Of a DNA stretch of 61,208 nt, positions 43,270-51,652 are shown in pieces. Under the pieces are notes generated by a model. It saw only the letters and a list, made by a program, of their open reading frames with translations. It made no database searches and was not told the origin of the DNA. The stretch is taken from contig VGRY01000017.1 of assembly GCA_016875195.1 (NCBI GenBank), positions 1 to 61,208 of the forward strand, in the 5' to 3' direction. How positions within the stretch are numbered: position 1 is the stretch's first letter; each line of letters opens with the position of its first letter. Made by a program: the position numbers and the translations under genes. The stretch is from Deltaproteobacteria bacterium (GTDB lineage: Bacteria; Desulfobacterota; BSN033; UBA1163).

Positions 43270-43947
43270 ATGGTCACGCTCACGATCAACGGGTTGGAAG
43301 TTTCCGTGGAAGAGGGAACAACGCTTCTCGAAGCCTCAAGGTTCTACGGGTTTCCCATCCCGACCCTCTGCCATATGGACGGACTCTCTCCCTATGGGGC
43401 CTGTCGCCTCTGTGTGGTTGAGATTGGACAAGGAGCCAATGCAAAACTGGTGACTTCCTGTACCTATCCAGTTCAAGAGGGTCTTCAGGTCCGCACTGCT
43501 TCCGCGCGTGTGGTCAAAGCGCGAAAGATGATTCTTGAATTGTTTCTCGCCTCCTGCCCTCAATCGAAGACCATTCAGGACTTAGCCTCTGCCCATGATG
43601 TTCGCCAACAGCGGTTCAAGCAGGAGCATGAGGATTGTATTCTCTGTGGCCGGTGTGTCCGGATATGCGAAGAACAGATGATGGCCAAGGCGATCGGTTT
43701 TCGCAGCCGGGGGGAGAAGAGAAGCCTGGGCACTCCCTTTGACCTGAAGTCGGAGACCTGCCGGCTGTGCGGGGCCTGCATGTATGTCTGCCCCGCCTGT
43801 GAGCTTCGATGCACCTATACCGAACCTGACAGGGCCATCTGTGGAGGATGCGCCAATCTGGGCCCGCCCTGCCTTGAGAAAAACTCATTCGATGACATGA
43901 TGTGCTATATGGAACCCTGCGTGGCCTGTGAGATTAAGAAGGATTGA
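43270..43947 (+). CDS. HoxU/NuoG-like iron-sulfur subunit
   Basis: A 225-residue protein equal to the N-terminal part of NuoG or to HoxU. The plant-type [2Fe-2S] ferredoxin domain has LCHMDGLSPYGACRLCVVEI and TSCTYPVQEGL. After RKMILELFLASCPQSK (usual His-Cys cluster region) come 4Fe-4S ligands CILCGRCVRICEEQ and CRLCGACMYVCPACELRC, then extra cysteines (ICGGCANLGPPC, CYMEPCVACEIKKD) beyond the usual set. It lacks the large molybdopterin-like NuoG domain. It would connect the NADH module to the FMN glutamate-synthase-like protein encoded next, 21 bases downstream. Confidence 0.9.
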   Translation: MVTLTINGLEVSVEEGTTLLEASRFYGFPIPTLCHMDGLSPYGACRLCVVEIGQGANAKLVTSCTYPVQEGLQVRTASARVVKARKMILELFLASCPQSKTIQDLASAHDVRQQRFKQEHEDCILCGRCVRICEEQMMAKAIGFRSRGEKRSLGTPFDLKSETCRLCGACMYVCPACELRCTYTEPDRAICGGCANLGPPCLEKNSFDDMMCYMEPCVACEIKKD

Positions 43948-43968
43948 AAAAGGAAAGGAGAATGACAA

Positions 43969-45552
43969 ATGGCATTATCAAGGATCAACGCCTCGGCCGC
44001 AACACTGACCAAAAATAGGACCGAAGGTTCGGTTGTTCCCGTTTCAGGGATGTGTGTCACCTGTGTGGATGGATGTATCGGAATGTGCGAGATCGGTAAG
44101 TCCGCCTACCGGGGCCATGAGGTGATCTATCCGCAACCCTTCGGCGTCATCACCACCGCTTCAGAAAAGCAATATCCGGTCGACTACTCCCATTTCAACA
44201 TCATGGGCACGGCAGTTGGGGCTCACGGGATCGAACCGGACAGCGATAAGGCGATCTTTCCAGCGGTCAATCTCATATTAAGAATCGGCCATGATCAGGG
44301 AATTAAGTTTCGTTATCCCTGGCTGATTTCAGGAATTGGATCAACCGACATTGCCAAAAACAACTGGGAAGGCTTGGCCATTGGATCCGCCCTTTCAGGA
44401 ACCGGGCTCACCATCGGAGAAAATGTCGTTGGCATGGACCCGGAGGCTGTGATCCAAGATGGGAGGGTCATTGATACGGTGGAGTTGAAACGCCGCATCC
44501 GGCTTTATCAGGACTATCAGCGTGACGGTTACGGAGCCATCATCGTTCAGGCCAATATTGAAGATACCCGCCTTGGAACTCATGAGTACGCCATTGAAAA
44601 GCTTGGAGTGGAATGCATCGAACTCAAGTGGGGGCAGGGAGCAAAGGATATTGGAGGTGAGGTGAAGGTCAAAGACCTCAAAAAAGCCCAGATGCTCCAT
44701 AAGCGGGGTTACATTGTCCTTCCCGACCCGACCGATCCCGATGTGATCAGGGCCTTTGAGCGAAAGGCTTTTAAGGAGTTTGAACGGCACTCACGAGTGG
44801 GGATGGTTACGGAAGAATCTTTCGGAGAAAGAGTCGAAGCCCTTCGTAAGGCAGGGGCCAAATATATCTTTCTCAAAACCGGCGCCTATCGGCCGGCTGA
44901 CCTGGCCCGGGCCATCGCCTATGCCTCGAAATATAGGCTGGACCTTCTCACGGTGGATGCTGCTGGTGGTGGAACCGGAATGAGCCCCTGGCGGATGATG
45001 AATGAATGGGGAGTCCCTCCGATCGAACTTCATTCCCTCCTCTATCAATATGCCGCCCATCTCCACCGAAATAAAAAATATGTGCCTCCGCTGGCTGTCG
45101 GAGGTGGATTCATTTTTGAGGACAGCATCTTCAAGGCTCTTGCTCTGGGCGCTCCTTTTGTCAAGCTGGTGGGAATGGCAAGGGCTCCGGTGGCCGCGGC
45201 CATGGTCGGAAAGACGATTGGAAGGACCATTGAAAATCATCAGGTCCCAGTCTATATTGAACGCTTCGGACAGACGAAAGATGAAATTTTTGTGACGGCA
45301 AGTTCGTTGCGTAAGGAATTGGGGGATCAGGAGTTTGAGAAAATGCCGGCGGGTGCCCTCGGTCTTTATACCTACTATGAACGCATCGCCCAAGGACTTC
45401 GCCAGCTCATGGCAGGAAGCCGGAAGTTTTCTCTCGAATATCTCTCCAGAGATGACATCGCCGCCCTGACACCGGAGGCATCGGCAATTAGTGGCATCAA
45501 ATATGTGATGGACCTGGATAAGTCGGAGGCACAGGAGATTCTCAATATTTAG
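43969..45552 (+). CDS. FMN-binding glutamate-synthase-like protein
   Basis: A 527-residue protein of the GltS synthase-domain family. Barrel and FMN motifs: LISGIGSTDIAKNNWEGLA, GAIIVQANIEDTRLG, VECIELKWGQGAKDIGGEVK, LLTVDAAGGGTGMSPWRMMN, PPLAVGGGFIFEDSIFKALA and GAPFVKLVGMARAPVAAAM. The N-terminus bears a cysteine cluster, GMCVTCVDGCIGMCEIGKSA, as in archaeal-type GltS paralogues. There is no glutaminase domain and no small GltD subunit. In this operon it is the probable terminal catalytic or electron-bifurcating partner of the NADH module. Whether it makes glutamate or acts on another substrate is open. Confidence 0.88.
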   Translation: MALSRINASAATLTKNRTEGSVVPVSGMCVTCVDGCIGMCEIGKSAYRGHEVIYPQPFGVITTASEKQYPVDYSHFNIMGTAVGAHGIEPDSDKAIFPAVNLILRIGHDQGIKFRYPWLISGIGSTDIAKNNWEGLAIGSALSGTGLTIGENVVGMDPEAVIQDGRVIDTVELKRRIRLYQDYQRDGYGAIIVQANIEDTRLGTHEYAIEKLGVECIELKWGQGAKDIGGEVKVKDLKKAQMLHKRGYIVLPDPTDPDVIRAFERKAFKEFERHSRVGMVTEESFGERVEALRKAGAKYIFLKTGAYRPADLARAIAYASKYRLDLLTVDAAGGGTGMSPWRMMNEWGVPPIELHSLLYQYAAHLHRNKKYVPPLAVGGGFIFEDSIFKALALGAPFVKLVGMARAPVAAAMVGKTIGRTIENHQVPVYIERFGQTKDEIFVTASSLRKELGDQEFEKMPAGALGLYTYYERIAQGLRQLMAGSRKFSLEYLSRDDIAALTPEASAISGIKYVMDLDKSEAQEILNI

Positions 45553-45612
45553 TGGGAAGAAACTGGTTCCTAAATGTGTTTCCCCGAGTGGGTTATGAGA
45601 TTATTTTGAAGA

Positions 45613-47214
45613 TCAGTCAGAACCACTGATCGGCCGGTGAGTGATCTGGAGTTCTCCCTTCTCAAGGCGATAGCAGGTATTTTTTAGCCATTCTTTTTCA
45701 TTCTGGTTTGGGAAGTCTTGACGATAAAACGAACCCCTACTCTCCTTTCGAAGCAAACTTCCCTCTAAAATAGCTTTTAAGACGAGAGCCACGTTTTCCA
45801 GCTCCCTCTTCCTGAACAGGTCTTTCAAAGTGGCAGGAAAGATTTTTTCAATCCTTTTCTCAATCGACGCTAACCGTTCGATCCCCTCTATTAAGGAATG
45901 CTCTTCACGAACCGGGCCGGCATGCTTCCAGGCTAATATCTTCAGTTCTTTAAGGAGTTGCACAGGAAGGTCAAAGCCCCCTCTTCTCTTCCTCAGATAA
46001 CCTTCGGCCTTCCTCTGCCATTTTCTTTGTAACGCTTCAGACAAAGGAGCAATTTCTCTTCCTCTTGCAAATTCTGATGCAGATTGACCGGCCAGCATCC
46101 CGAAGACAGCACATTCGGTCAGGGCATTTCCTCCAAGGCGATTGGCTCCATGGACTCCCCAGACGACCTCCCCTGCTGCAAACAGTCCGGGGAGAGCGGT
46201 CCTTCCGTTCTCATCAATCTCCAGACCTCCCATGCAGAAATGGACCCCCGGCGCGACTAGAAAGGGGCGATCCCGGAAGGGAAATTTCGATCGCTTCAGG
46301 AAATTGAGCGGATAAACGTTCCACTTCTCCTCAGGAACCTGTCTCAGGTCAAAATAGATGTCTCCGTTTCGAGAAGCCTCAAATAAGGAAAGGGAAAGGG
46401 AGTCTCTTTGTGTAATGATTGCCCGATTCAAATCATTTCCAAGGTTCAATTTCTCTAAAAGATCCTCCCCTTTTTCATCCATCAATCTTGTCTCTTTCGG
46501 GTAAGGAGGAAAAAGAATGAAGGTGTGAAGCCTCGGTTCAGCCATCACAAAGGGATAGAACTGAACAAACTCGAGGTCCAGGAGGGAAAGGCCTGCCCGG
46601 AGGGCCAAACCATACCCATCTCCGAGAATACCCCTTTGATTATCATTCCGTCGGTAGATGGCGCCTGCTCCGCCTGCTGCCAGGAGGATTGCCTTCGACT
46701 GGACCAGACAGGGTCTTCCGTCTTTAAAAAAGCCAAAGGCTCCTATGATCTTCCCATCTTCAACGATCAGGTCGAAAATCACCATGCCAGGAAGAGACCG
46801 GATGGAGCTATTCTTCAATCTCTCTCTTATTGGATTCGTCAGAAGAACGCCTGGCAAGGAGGCGGACCCTTTGACCCTCTCCACGAAATATCCCATCTGG
46901 TTCTCAACCAATGAAACCCCATAGCCCTTCAATTTCTCCATGGCATCAGGGCCTCGTTCGATCAAGGTGTTTACCATCCCGGGATGGTTTAACGCTTTGC
47001 CGGCATTTAAGGTCTCTCTGAAGTGATCCTCCCTTGAAAAAAGGGAGTTGGATACGGAGAAAGCTCCATTCGACAGGGCTGTGTTCGTTCCCAATCCGAT
47101 CGTAAATTTACCGGTGATCAACACCTGAAGGCCTGCCTTCTCAGCCTCCAGGGCAGAGATCATACCCGCGAGACCGCTACCAATCACCAGGATATCGGTG
47201 GAGAGTATTTCCAT
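45613..47214 (-). CDS. FAD-dependent oxidoreductase (fumarate reductase/aspartate oxidase family)
   Basis: About 533 residues. FAD-binding N-terminus: STDILVIGSGLAGMISALEA. Later blocks are KAILLAAGGAGAIYRRNDN, GDGYGLALRAGLSLLDLEFV, GVHFCMGGLEIDENGRTALP and GLFAAGEVVWGVHGANRLGG with NALTECAVFG. This is the FrdA/SdhA/NadB family. The C-terminal domain is short and no FrdB-like partner is nearby. I chose the ATG at 47214, 4 bases after the stop of the TIGR04076-type gene; the open frame reaches into that gene. Its end converges on the glutamate-synthase-like gene. Confidence 0.9.
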   Translation of the reverse strand: MEILSTDILVIGSGLAGMISALEAEKAGLQVLITGKFTIGLGTNTALSNGAFSVSNSLFSREDHFRETLNAGKALNHPGMVNTLIERGPDAMEKLKGYGVSLVENQMGYFVERVKGSASLPGVLLTNPIRERLKNSSIRSLPGMVIFDLIVEDGKIIGAFGFFKDGRPCLVQSKAILLAAGGAGAIYRRNDNQRGILGDGYGLALRAGLSLLDLEFVQFYPFVMAEPRLHTFILFPPYPKETRLMDEKGEDLLEKLNLGNDLNRAIITQRDSLSLSLFEASRNGDIYFDLRQVPEEKWNVYPLNFLKRSKFPFRDRPFLVAPGVHFCMGGLEIDENGRTALPGLFAAGEVVWGVHGANRLGGNALTECAVFGMLAGQSASEFARGREIAPLSEALQRKWQRKAEGYLRKRRGGFDLPVQLLKELKILAWKHAGPVREEHSLIEGIERLASIEKRIEKIFPATLKDLFRKRELENVALVLKAILEGSLLRKESRGSFYRQDFPNQNEKEWLKNTCYRLEKGELQITHRPISGSD

Positions 47215-47218
47215 AGGA

Positions 47219-47491
47219 TCATTCCGCTTTGAATCGCCGGATTTCGTAGACCACTGGATTCTTGAAATCCGGACAGGGATGACTTGCGACATCCTTATCG
47301 TTCAGCCAAGGGTAGTTTGATCCATAGAGCATTCCATGAACCTTATACATCATGCTGCAGAGGGAGTGCCAGCAGATTCTTCCTTCGATTCCTTCTCCAT
47401 CGAATTTCACCAGATCTCCAACCCGATGCCCAAATTCACATTCCCCCTTCTGATCAATGACTCTCACTTCCACACGATAAGGTGCTTTCAT
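47219..47491 (-). CDS. TIGR04076 family protein
   Basis: A 90-residue protein with the family pattern VEVRVIDQKGECEFGHRVGD near the start, followed by CWHSLCSMMYKVHGMLYGSN and HPCPDFKNPVVYEIRRF. TIGR04076 proteins are small, possibly metal-binding, and often sit next to oxidoreductases in anaerobes; no function is known. AGGAGGGTTTGA precedes the ATG. It is co-transcribed with the FAD oxidoreductase. Confidence 0.82.
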   Translation of the reverse strand: MKAPYRVEVRVIDQKGECEFGHRVGDLVKFDGEGIEGRICWHSLCSMMYKVHGMLYGSNYPWLNDKDVASHPCPDFKNPVVYEIRRFKAE

Positions 47492-47706
47492 TCAAACCCT
47501 CCTCAATGCGTTCGTATATATTTCATCCCAGGTAATCTATTACAAGGGAGTATCACTCTCAAGAGTTGTTTTTGGGTTTTGGTTAAGGCAAAGGTGAGGA
47601 CACCAGTTTTGACAAAGGGTAAAGGTTATGGAAATTAAGTTAATACCCATTGCCCTAACCAATAGACGAAACCGGCATCCTTCCCCTGAACCTTAACCTG
47701 GGGACT

Positions 47707-47874
47707 TTACTTCTTAGGCTTCATCTGTTTATCACAGCAGATGATATCGCAGGTATCGACACACCCGCAGACCTCATCCACCGATACGACCAGCCCGCAT
47801 GTATAACACTTGTAGGCATCGCCCTTCTTCACACCCTTCTTTGAAACCTTCTTCGCGACTTTCTTTGTAGCCAT
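47707..47874 (-). CDS. desulforedoxin-like mini-protein with lysine-rich N-terminal tail
   Basis: A 55-residue protein. The first about 17 residues are basic (ATKKVAKKVSKKGVKKGDA). The rest reads YKCYTCGLVVSV, a CGCVDTC insert and DIICCDKQMKPKK. The CxxCG...CC-xx-M pattern is that of desulforedoxin and the N-terminal domain of desulfoferrodoxin, which bind one iron by four cysteines. The lysine tail recalls histone-like or AlgP-type repeats and could bind nucleic acid. I chose the ATG at 47874, with AAAGGAGG upstream, over the ATG at 47892 that overlaps the previous stop. Follows the DUF3108 gene closely. Confidence 0.78.
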   Translation of the reverse strand: MATKKVAKKVSKKGVKKGDAYKCYTCGLVVSVDEVCGCVDTCDIICCDKQMKPKK

Positions 47875-47891
47875 TGCGCCCTCCTTTCTCA

Positions 47892-48707
47892 TTACTCTTT
47901 AGATGACGTCTGTATGACCTCTTTGTTTTCTCTAATCTCTTCTAACTCAAACTTCACACTCCCTACAGGAAGATCCAGTTCCAGAGCGATTGGAATCTTC
48001 TCCCCGGTTGCCGTATACCAGATGCGAATGCTTCCTTCTTGATCTCCAAACGTGGAGAACGGAGTCGTGCACTCCAGGCATACTGTTTCCACCGCTTTAT
48101 CTTTTTTAAATTCGGCTTTCTCCTTTTTTGAACGAAATACGATCTGCCGCAGTTTGACTCCATCGAAGATGGACATCTGAATATCCTGGCCTGGACGAAC
48201 CTCTTCCTTCAAATAATACCTTGCAAATAAGGAGAGAGGATCATAGGTGTCATGGGAGATGGGAATCTCTTTCTTTTCAGTCATCTTCCCATTTTCTTCT
48301 TTTTCTATAGTTACCTTTTGGCGGGCAAGATCGAAAAAGAGGGTTTGATGATAATGCTTATCTTTTACAAAAGGGCCTCCTTGATCGATCTCCTTGATGT
48401 ATCGAATCGGAGTATAGGTGGATACTTCCACAATGGAGGTGAACCGGTTCTTCATCCGGAAGAGGAGTCGTAGATTGGGGAGAGAGTCCACCTGAGCATG
48501 GATTCGATAGTAGGATTTCCCCCCTTCCCAAAATCCGTTCTCAATTTTGATGGAGGCTTTGAGGATCGGGACGCCTAATTTCTTGGCAGTATAGATAAAC
48601 TCTTTGCCTGTTCCGGGCCCTATCTTGGGAACATTTTGTTCATTCCCGTAAGCCGACGACCCAAGAAGGAGAAGAATGGCAATCAAAAGGAGGGTTTTGT
48701 TTTTCAT
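47892..48707 (-). CDS. DUF3108 periplasmic protein
   Basis: A 271-residue exported protein. Signal peptide: LLLIAILLLLGSSAYG. The mature part is beta-rich with family-type phrases: FIYTAKKLGVPILKASIKIE, IHAQVDSLPNLRLLFRMKNR, HDTYDPLSLFARYYL and VFRSKKEKAEFKKDKAVETV. DUF3108 proteins are outer-membrane-associated or periplasmic with unknown role. The stop overlaps the first ATG of the mini-protein reading frame (TAATG), so the two share a transcript. Confidence 0.83.
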   Translation of the reverse strand: MKNKTLLLIAILLLLGSSAYGNEQNVPKIGPGTGKEFIYTAKKLGVPILKASIKIENGFWEGGKSYYRIHAQVDSLPNLRLLFRMKNRFTSIVEVSTYTPIRYIKEIDQGGPFVKDKHYHQTLFFDLARQKVTIEKEENGKMTEKKEIPISHDTYDPLSLFARYYLKEEVRPGQDIQMSIFDGVKLRQIVFRSKKEKAEFKKDKAVETVCLECTTPFSTFGDQEGSIRIWYTATGEKIPIALELDLPVGSVKFELEEIRENKEVIQTSSKE

Positions 48708-49029
48708 TTCTCAACGATCGATATCAATTTCCAGTTTCCTGTTGGTTTATTTAATTATCCCTTAAAATTTTGATTTGTCCAGAACAATCTATCCTGACTC
48801 TTGTGCATTAAGGTCGCAGTCGATAAACGTAACTCCCCCTTTACCCCCACTTACCCTAAGAGGGGGATATTCTCCCTTTAAGGCAAGTCGATTAGACCCG
48901 ACCACAGGGGGAGTGTTGGAGGGATTATGTATAGCCTATTTTGAGATAGTCTTATATCTTGCTTAGATAGTTTATGGTGGGGAAAAAGGGAAATGAATAA
49001 ATGTCTTATGTCAGGTTGCCTATGTTATT
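48708..49029. repeat. intergenic region with a B-type repeat
   Basis: No gene. A C-run/G-run palindrome (ACTCCCCCTTTACCCCCACT ... CCTAAGAGGGGGATATTCTC) spans about 48826-48915, less perfect than other copies. The rest holds the DUF3108 promoter and the end of the nrdJ transcript. Confidence 0.5.
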
Positions 49030-51327
49030 CTATCCGCAATCCGAATAGCCGCAGAAACATTTCACGCAGCCCTCTTCAAAGATGAGTGGGCCTCCGCACT
49101 CTGGGCAAGCCCCTCTGAAAAAGATCCCTTTCATTTCCTGTGTCGGAATTTTCTGCTCTCGGCTTTGTGTCATGATGACTTCCGGAGGGTTTGACCATGC
49201 TTCTTTCTCCGAGGCGGTTCCCCTCTGCGACCTCATCTTCTGAACATGCCATTCGATCGCCTTGGCCACTGCATCCGAACAGGAGAGAACCTTCCCATTC
49301 TGGTGCCAGACCGGCATATGACAACTGATCCCTTTCAACTGCCGGATGATATCATCCGGTTCGATGTTCGATCGAAAAGCAAGGGAGACCAGGCGGCCGA
49401 GCGCCTCGGATTGGGAAGCCGCACATCCTCCTGCTTTCCCGATCTGGTTGAAGATCTCAAACAACCGCCCATCCTCATCCTCGTTGACGGTCACATAGAT
49501 ATTCCCGCAGCCTGTCCGGATCTTCCAGGTAGAGCCATGGATCACATCCCGGCGCGCCCTTGGTTTCCTCTCCATTTCCGGGACGTCCTCCTGAGCTGCT
49601 GCCCGATCGGCCTCTGGAGCGCTTAGTCCCTTATAGAGCACCTGCTTCTCACGGCTTCGGTCCCGGTAGATCGTCACCCCTTTGCAACCCAATTGATAAG
49701 CCATCTGATAAACTTCTGCGACATCCTCCACTTTGGCTTCATGAGGGAAGTTCACTGTTTTCGAGACAGCATTATCCGTATATTTCTGGAAAGCGGCCTG
49801 CATACGGATATGATCTTTGGGAGAGATATCGTGGGCCGTAGCAAAGAGGCGCCTGACCCTCTCCGGAATCTCTTCCATGCCCTCGATATGGCCTGCTTGG
49901 GCAATCTTTTTCATTAACTCTTCAGAATAGAATCCCTCTTTCCTGGCCATCGCTTCGAAGAAGGGATTGATCTCCAGGAGTTCCTTTCCTTCCAAAACAT
50001 GACGAGCAAAGGCCAGCGCAAACAGGGGTTCGATCCCGGAAGAGGTTCCTGCAATGATGGAGATTGTGCCGGCTGGAGCAATTGTTGTAATGGTTGCGTT
50101 CCTCATGGCATCCCATTTTTTTCTCAATGCACTGCCTTCGAAATTGGGGAAGGATCCTCGTTTCAGAGCCAACTCGTGGGATGTTTTTCTCCCTCTTTCC
50201 TGAATAAAACCCATCACCTTCTCTCCGATTTCAAAAGCCTTTGGATGGTCATAGGGAATTCTCAGTTGAATCAAAAGGTCTGCAAATCCCATCACTCCCA
50301 GGCCGATCTTACGGTTGGCCTTTGTCATGGCCTCAATCTTGGGAAGGGTGTAACGGTTCATGTCAATCACATTGTCCAGAAAATGAACCGCCCTTTCAGT
50401 GACCGAGCCCAGTCTCTCCCAGTCAACCTCTCCGCCCTTGATCATATTGGAAAGGTTGATGGAACCGAGATTGCAGGATTCATACGGAAGCAGTGGCTGT
50501 TCACCGCAGGGGTTGGTGCTCTCGATGGGACCCACCTGGGGAGTGGGATTATCCCTATTGATCCGGTCGATGAAGATGATCCCAGGATCTCCATTCTTCC
50601 AGGCATAATAGACCATCTTCTCAAAAACTTCTTTAGCATCGAGGAGACGGACAACCTCCTGCGTCCTCGGATTTCGGAGAGGATATTTTTCACCTTTTTC
50701 AACAGCCTCCATAAATTCATCCGTGGCTGCCACAGAGATATTGAAATTGTTGAAGCGGTGGTCTTCATCCTTACATTTAATAAAATCGAGAATGTCAGGA
50801 TGATCCACACGCAGGATGCCCATATTGGCTCCTCTCCGTGTTCCCCCCTGTTTGATCGCCTCTGTGGCATTGTCGAAGACACCCATAAAGGAGACTGGAC
50901 CGCTCGAAACGCCCTTAGTCGAACCCACCACATCATTCTTTGGCCTGAGCCTGGAGAAAGCAAACCCCGTTCCGCCGCCGCTCTTCTGAATCAGGGCCAT
51001 CTGTTTCACAGCATCGAAGATTTCCTCCATCGAATCCCCCACCGGCAGGACAAAACAGGCGGAGAGCTGCTGGAGTTCCCTGCCCGCATTCATCAGGGTG
51101 GGCGAGTTGGGAAGGAAGTCGAGCGAGACCATCATTTGATAGAATCCCGTTTCAGCGGAAGTGAGATCGCTGGAAGGGTCATAAAGCCGATCAGCCTGAG
51201 CAACATTACTTGCAACACGCCTGAAGAGATCCTCGGGCGCTTCAACGATATTTCCACGGATGTCTTTTAATAGATACCGTTTCTGTAGAACAGCCATTGC
51301 ATTCTGTGTTAGGTGGGTCAATCCCAT
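49030..51327 (-). CDS. nrdJ: adenosylcobalamin-dependent ribonucleotide reductase
   Basis: Class II ribonucleotide reductase of 765 residues, making deoxyribonucleotides without oxygen. Family blocks: FLPNSPTLMNAGRELQQLSA, KSGGGTGFAFSRLRPKNDVV, STKGVSSGPVSFMGVFDNAT, the active-site STNPCGEQPLLPYESCNLGS, and ATITTIAPAGTISIIAGTSS. The C-terminus carries a Cys-rich tail, CPECGGPLIFEEGCVKCFCG, typical of the NrdJ long form. GAGGGAGGAAC precedes the ATG. A likely tandem NrdR operator overlaps the promoter, so expression probably follows the dNTP pool. It stands alone. Confidence 0.96.
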   Translation of the reverse strand: MGLTHLTQNAMAVLQKRYLLKDIRGNIVEAPEDLFRRVASNVAQADRLYDPSSDLTSAETGFYQMMVSLDFLPNSPTLMNAGRELQQLSACFVLPVGDSMEEIFDAVKQMALIQKSGGGTGFAFSRLRPKNDVVGSTKGVSSGPVSFMGVFDNATEAIKQGGTRRGANMGILRVDHPDILDFIKCKDEDHRFNNFNISVAATDEFMEAVEKGEKYPLRNPRTQEVVRLLDAKEVFEKMVYYAWKNGDPGIIFIDRINRDNPTPQVGPIESTNPCGEQPLLPYESCNLGSINLSNMIKGGEVDWERLGSVTERAVHFLDNVIDMNRYTLPKIEAMTKANRKIGLGVMGFADLLIQLRIPYDHPKAFEIGEKVMGFIQERGRKTSHELALKRGSFPNFEGSALRKKWDAMRNATITTIAPAGTISIIAGTSSGIEPLFALAFARHVLEGKELLEINPFFEAMARKEGFYSEELMKKIAQAGHIEGMEEIPERVRRLFATAHDISPKDHIRMQAAFQKYTDNAVSKTVNFPHEAKVEDVAEVYQMAYQLGCKGVTIYRDRSREKQVLYKGLSAPEADRAAAQEDVPEMERKPRARRDVIHGSTWKIRTGCGNIYVTVNEDEDGRLFEIFNQIGKAGGCAASQSEALGRLVSLAFRSNIEPDDIIRQLKGISCHMPVWHQNGKVLSCSDAVAKAIEWHVQKMRSQRGTASEKEAWSNPPEVIMTQSREQKIPTQEMKGIFFRGACPECGGPLIFEEGCVKCFCGYSDCG

Positions 51328-51339
51328 GTTCCTCCCTCT

Positions 51340-51386
51340 CTACTATATTTATGAACCACTAAAAAAGTTAACACAATATTTTGTGG
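51340..51386 (-). promoter_or_regulatory. tandem NrdR-box-like operator over the nrdJ promoter
   Basis: Distal box ACACAATATTTTGTGG (51371-51386, plus-strand reading) matches 14 of 16 positions of the NrdR consensus ACACWATATATWGTGT. A weaker box CTACTATATTTATGAA lies at 51340-51355. Start-to-start distance is 31 bases, the spacing NrdR uses. A minus-strand TTGACA (51392-51387) lies directly upstream of the strong box. Confidence 0.7.
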
Positions 51387-51586
51387 TGTCAAGCATTTTT
51401 TTTCTCATCCGTAATTCCTTATTGATATCCTGTCATTATCGAATGATTAATCTCTACCTTCTTATCTCAGCAAAAAAGTTGCTCGAATATTTTCAGAAAA
51501 AATGCTATCTCGAGCGCCCGTAAATTGACAATTGCCGGAAAAGAGAATAGGATTTTGCCTAAACCTTAAAGGAGGTATTTCAGAAA

Positions 51587-51652
51587 TTGAGGATATCAAC
51601 CTACGCTACAGAAAAAGTCGCCATTGAAAACGCAAATGGGGAAAGACAATGA
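51587..51652 (+). CDS. possible 21-codon leader peptide
   Basis: A TTG-initiated frame of 21 codons whose TGA overlaps the ATG of the MBL-fold gene (ATGA). GGAGG at 51571 lies about 11 bases upstream. The MBL gene itself has only a modest GGGGAAAG site, so translational coupling is conceivable. Evidence is weak. Confidence 0.2.
   Translation: MRISTYATEKVAIENANGERQ

Noticed and set aside
49999..51270. 423-codon frame on the plus strand opposite nrdJ
   Set aside because: It is antisense to a fully conserved nrdJ; long antisense frames arise from the codon bias of the real gene.
51328..51400. Cobalamin riboswitch before nrdJ
   Set aside because: The leader is far too short and no B12-box-like sequence was seen; the NrdR-like boxes explain the region better.
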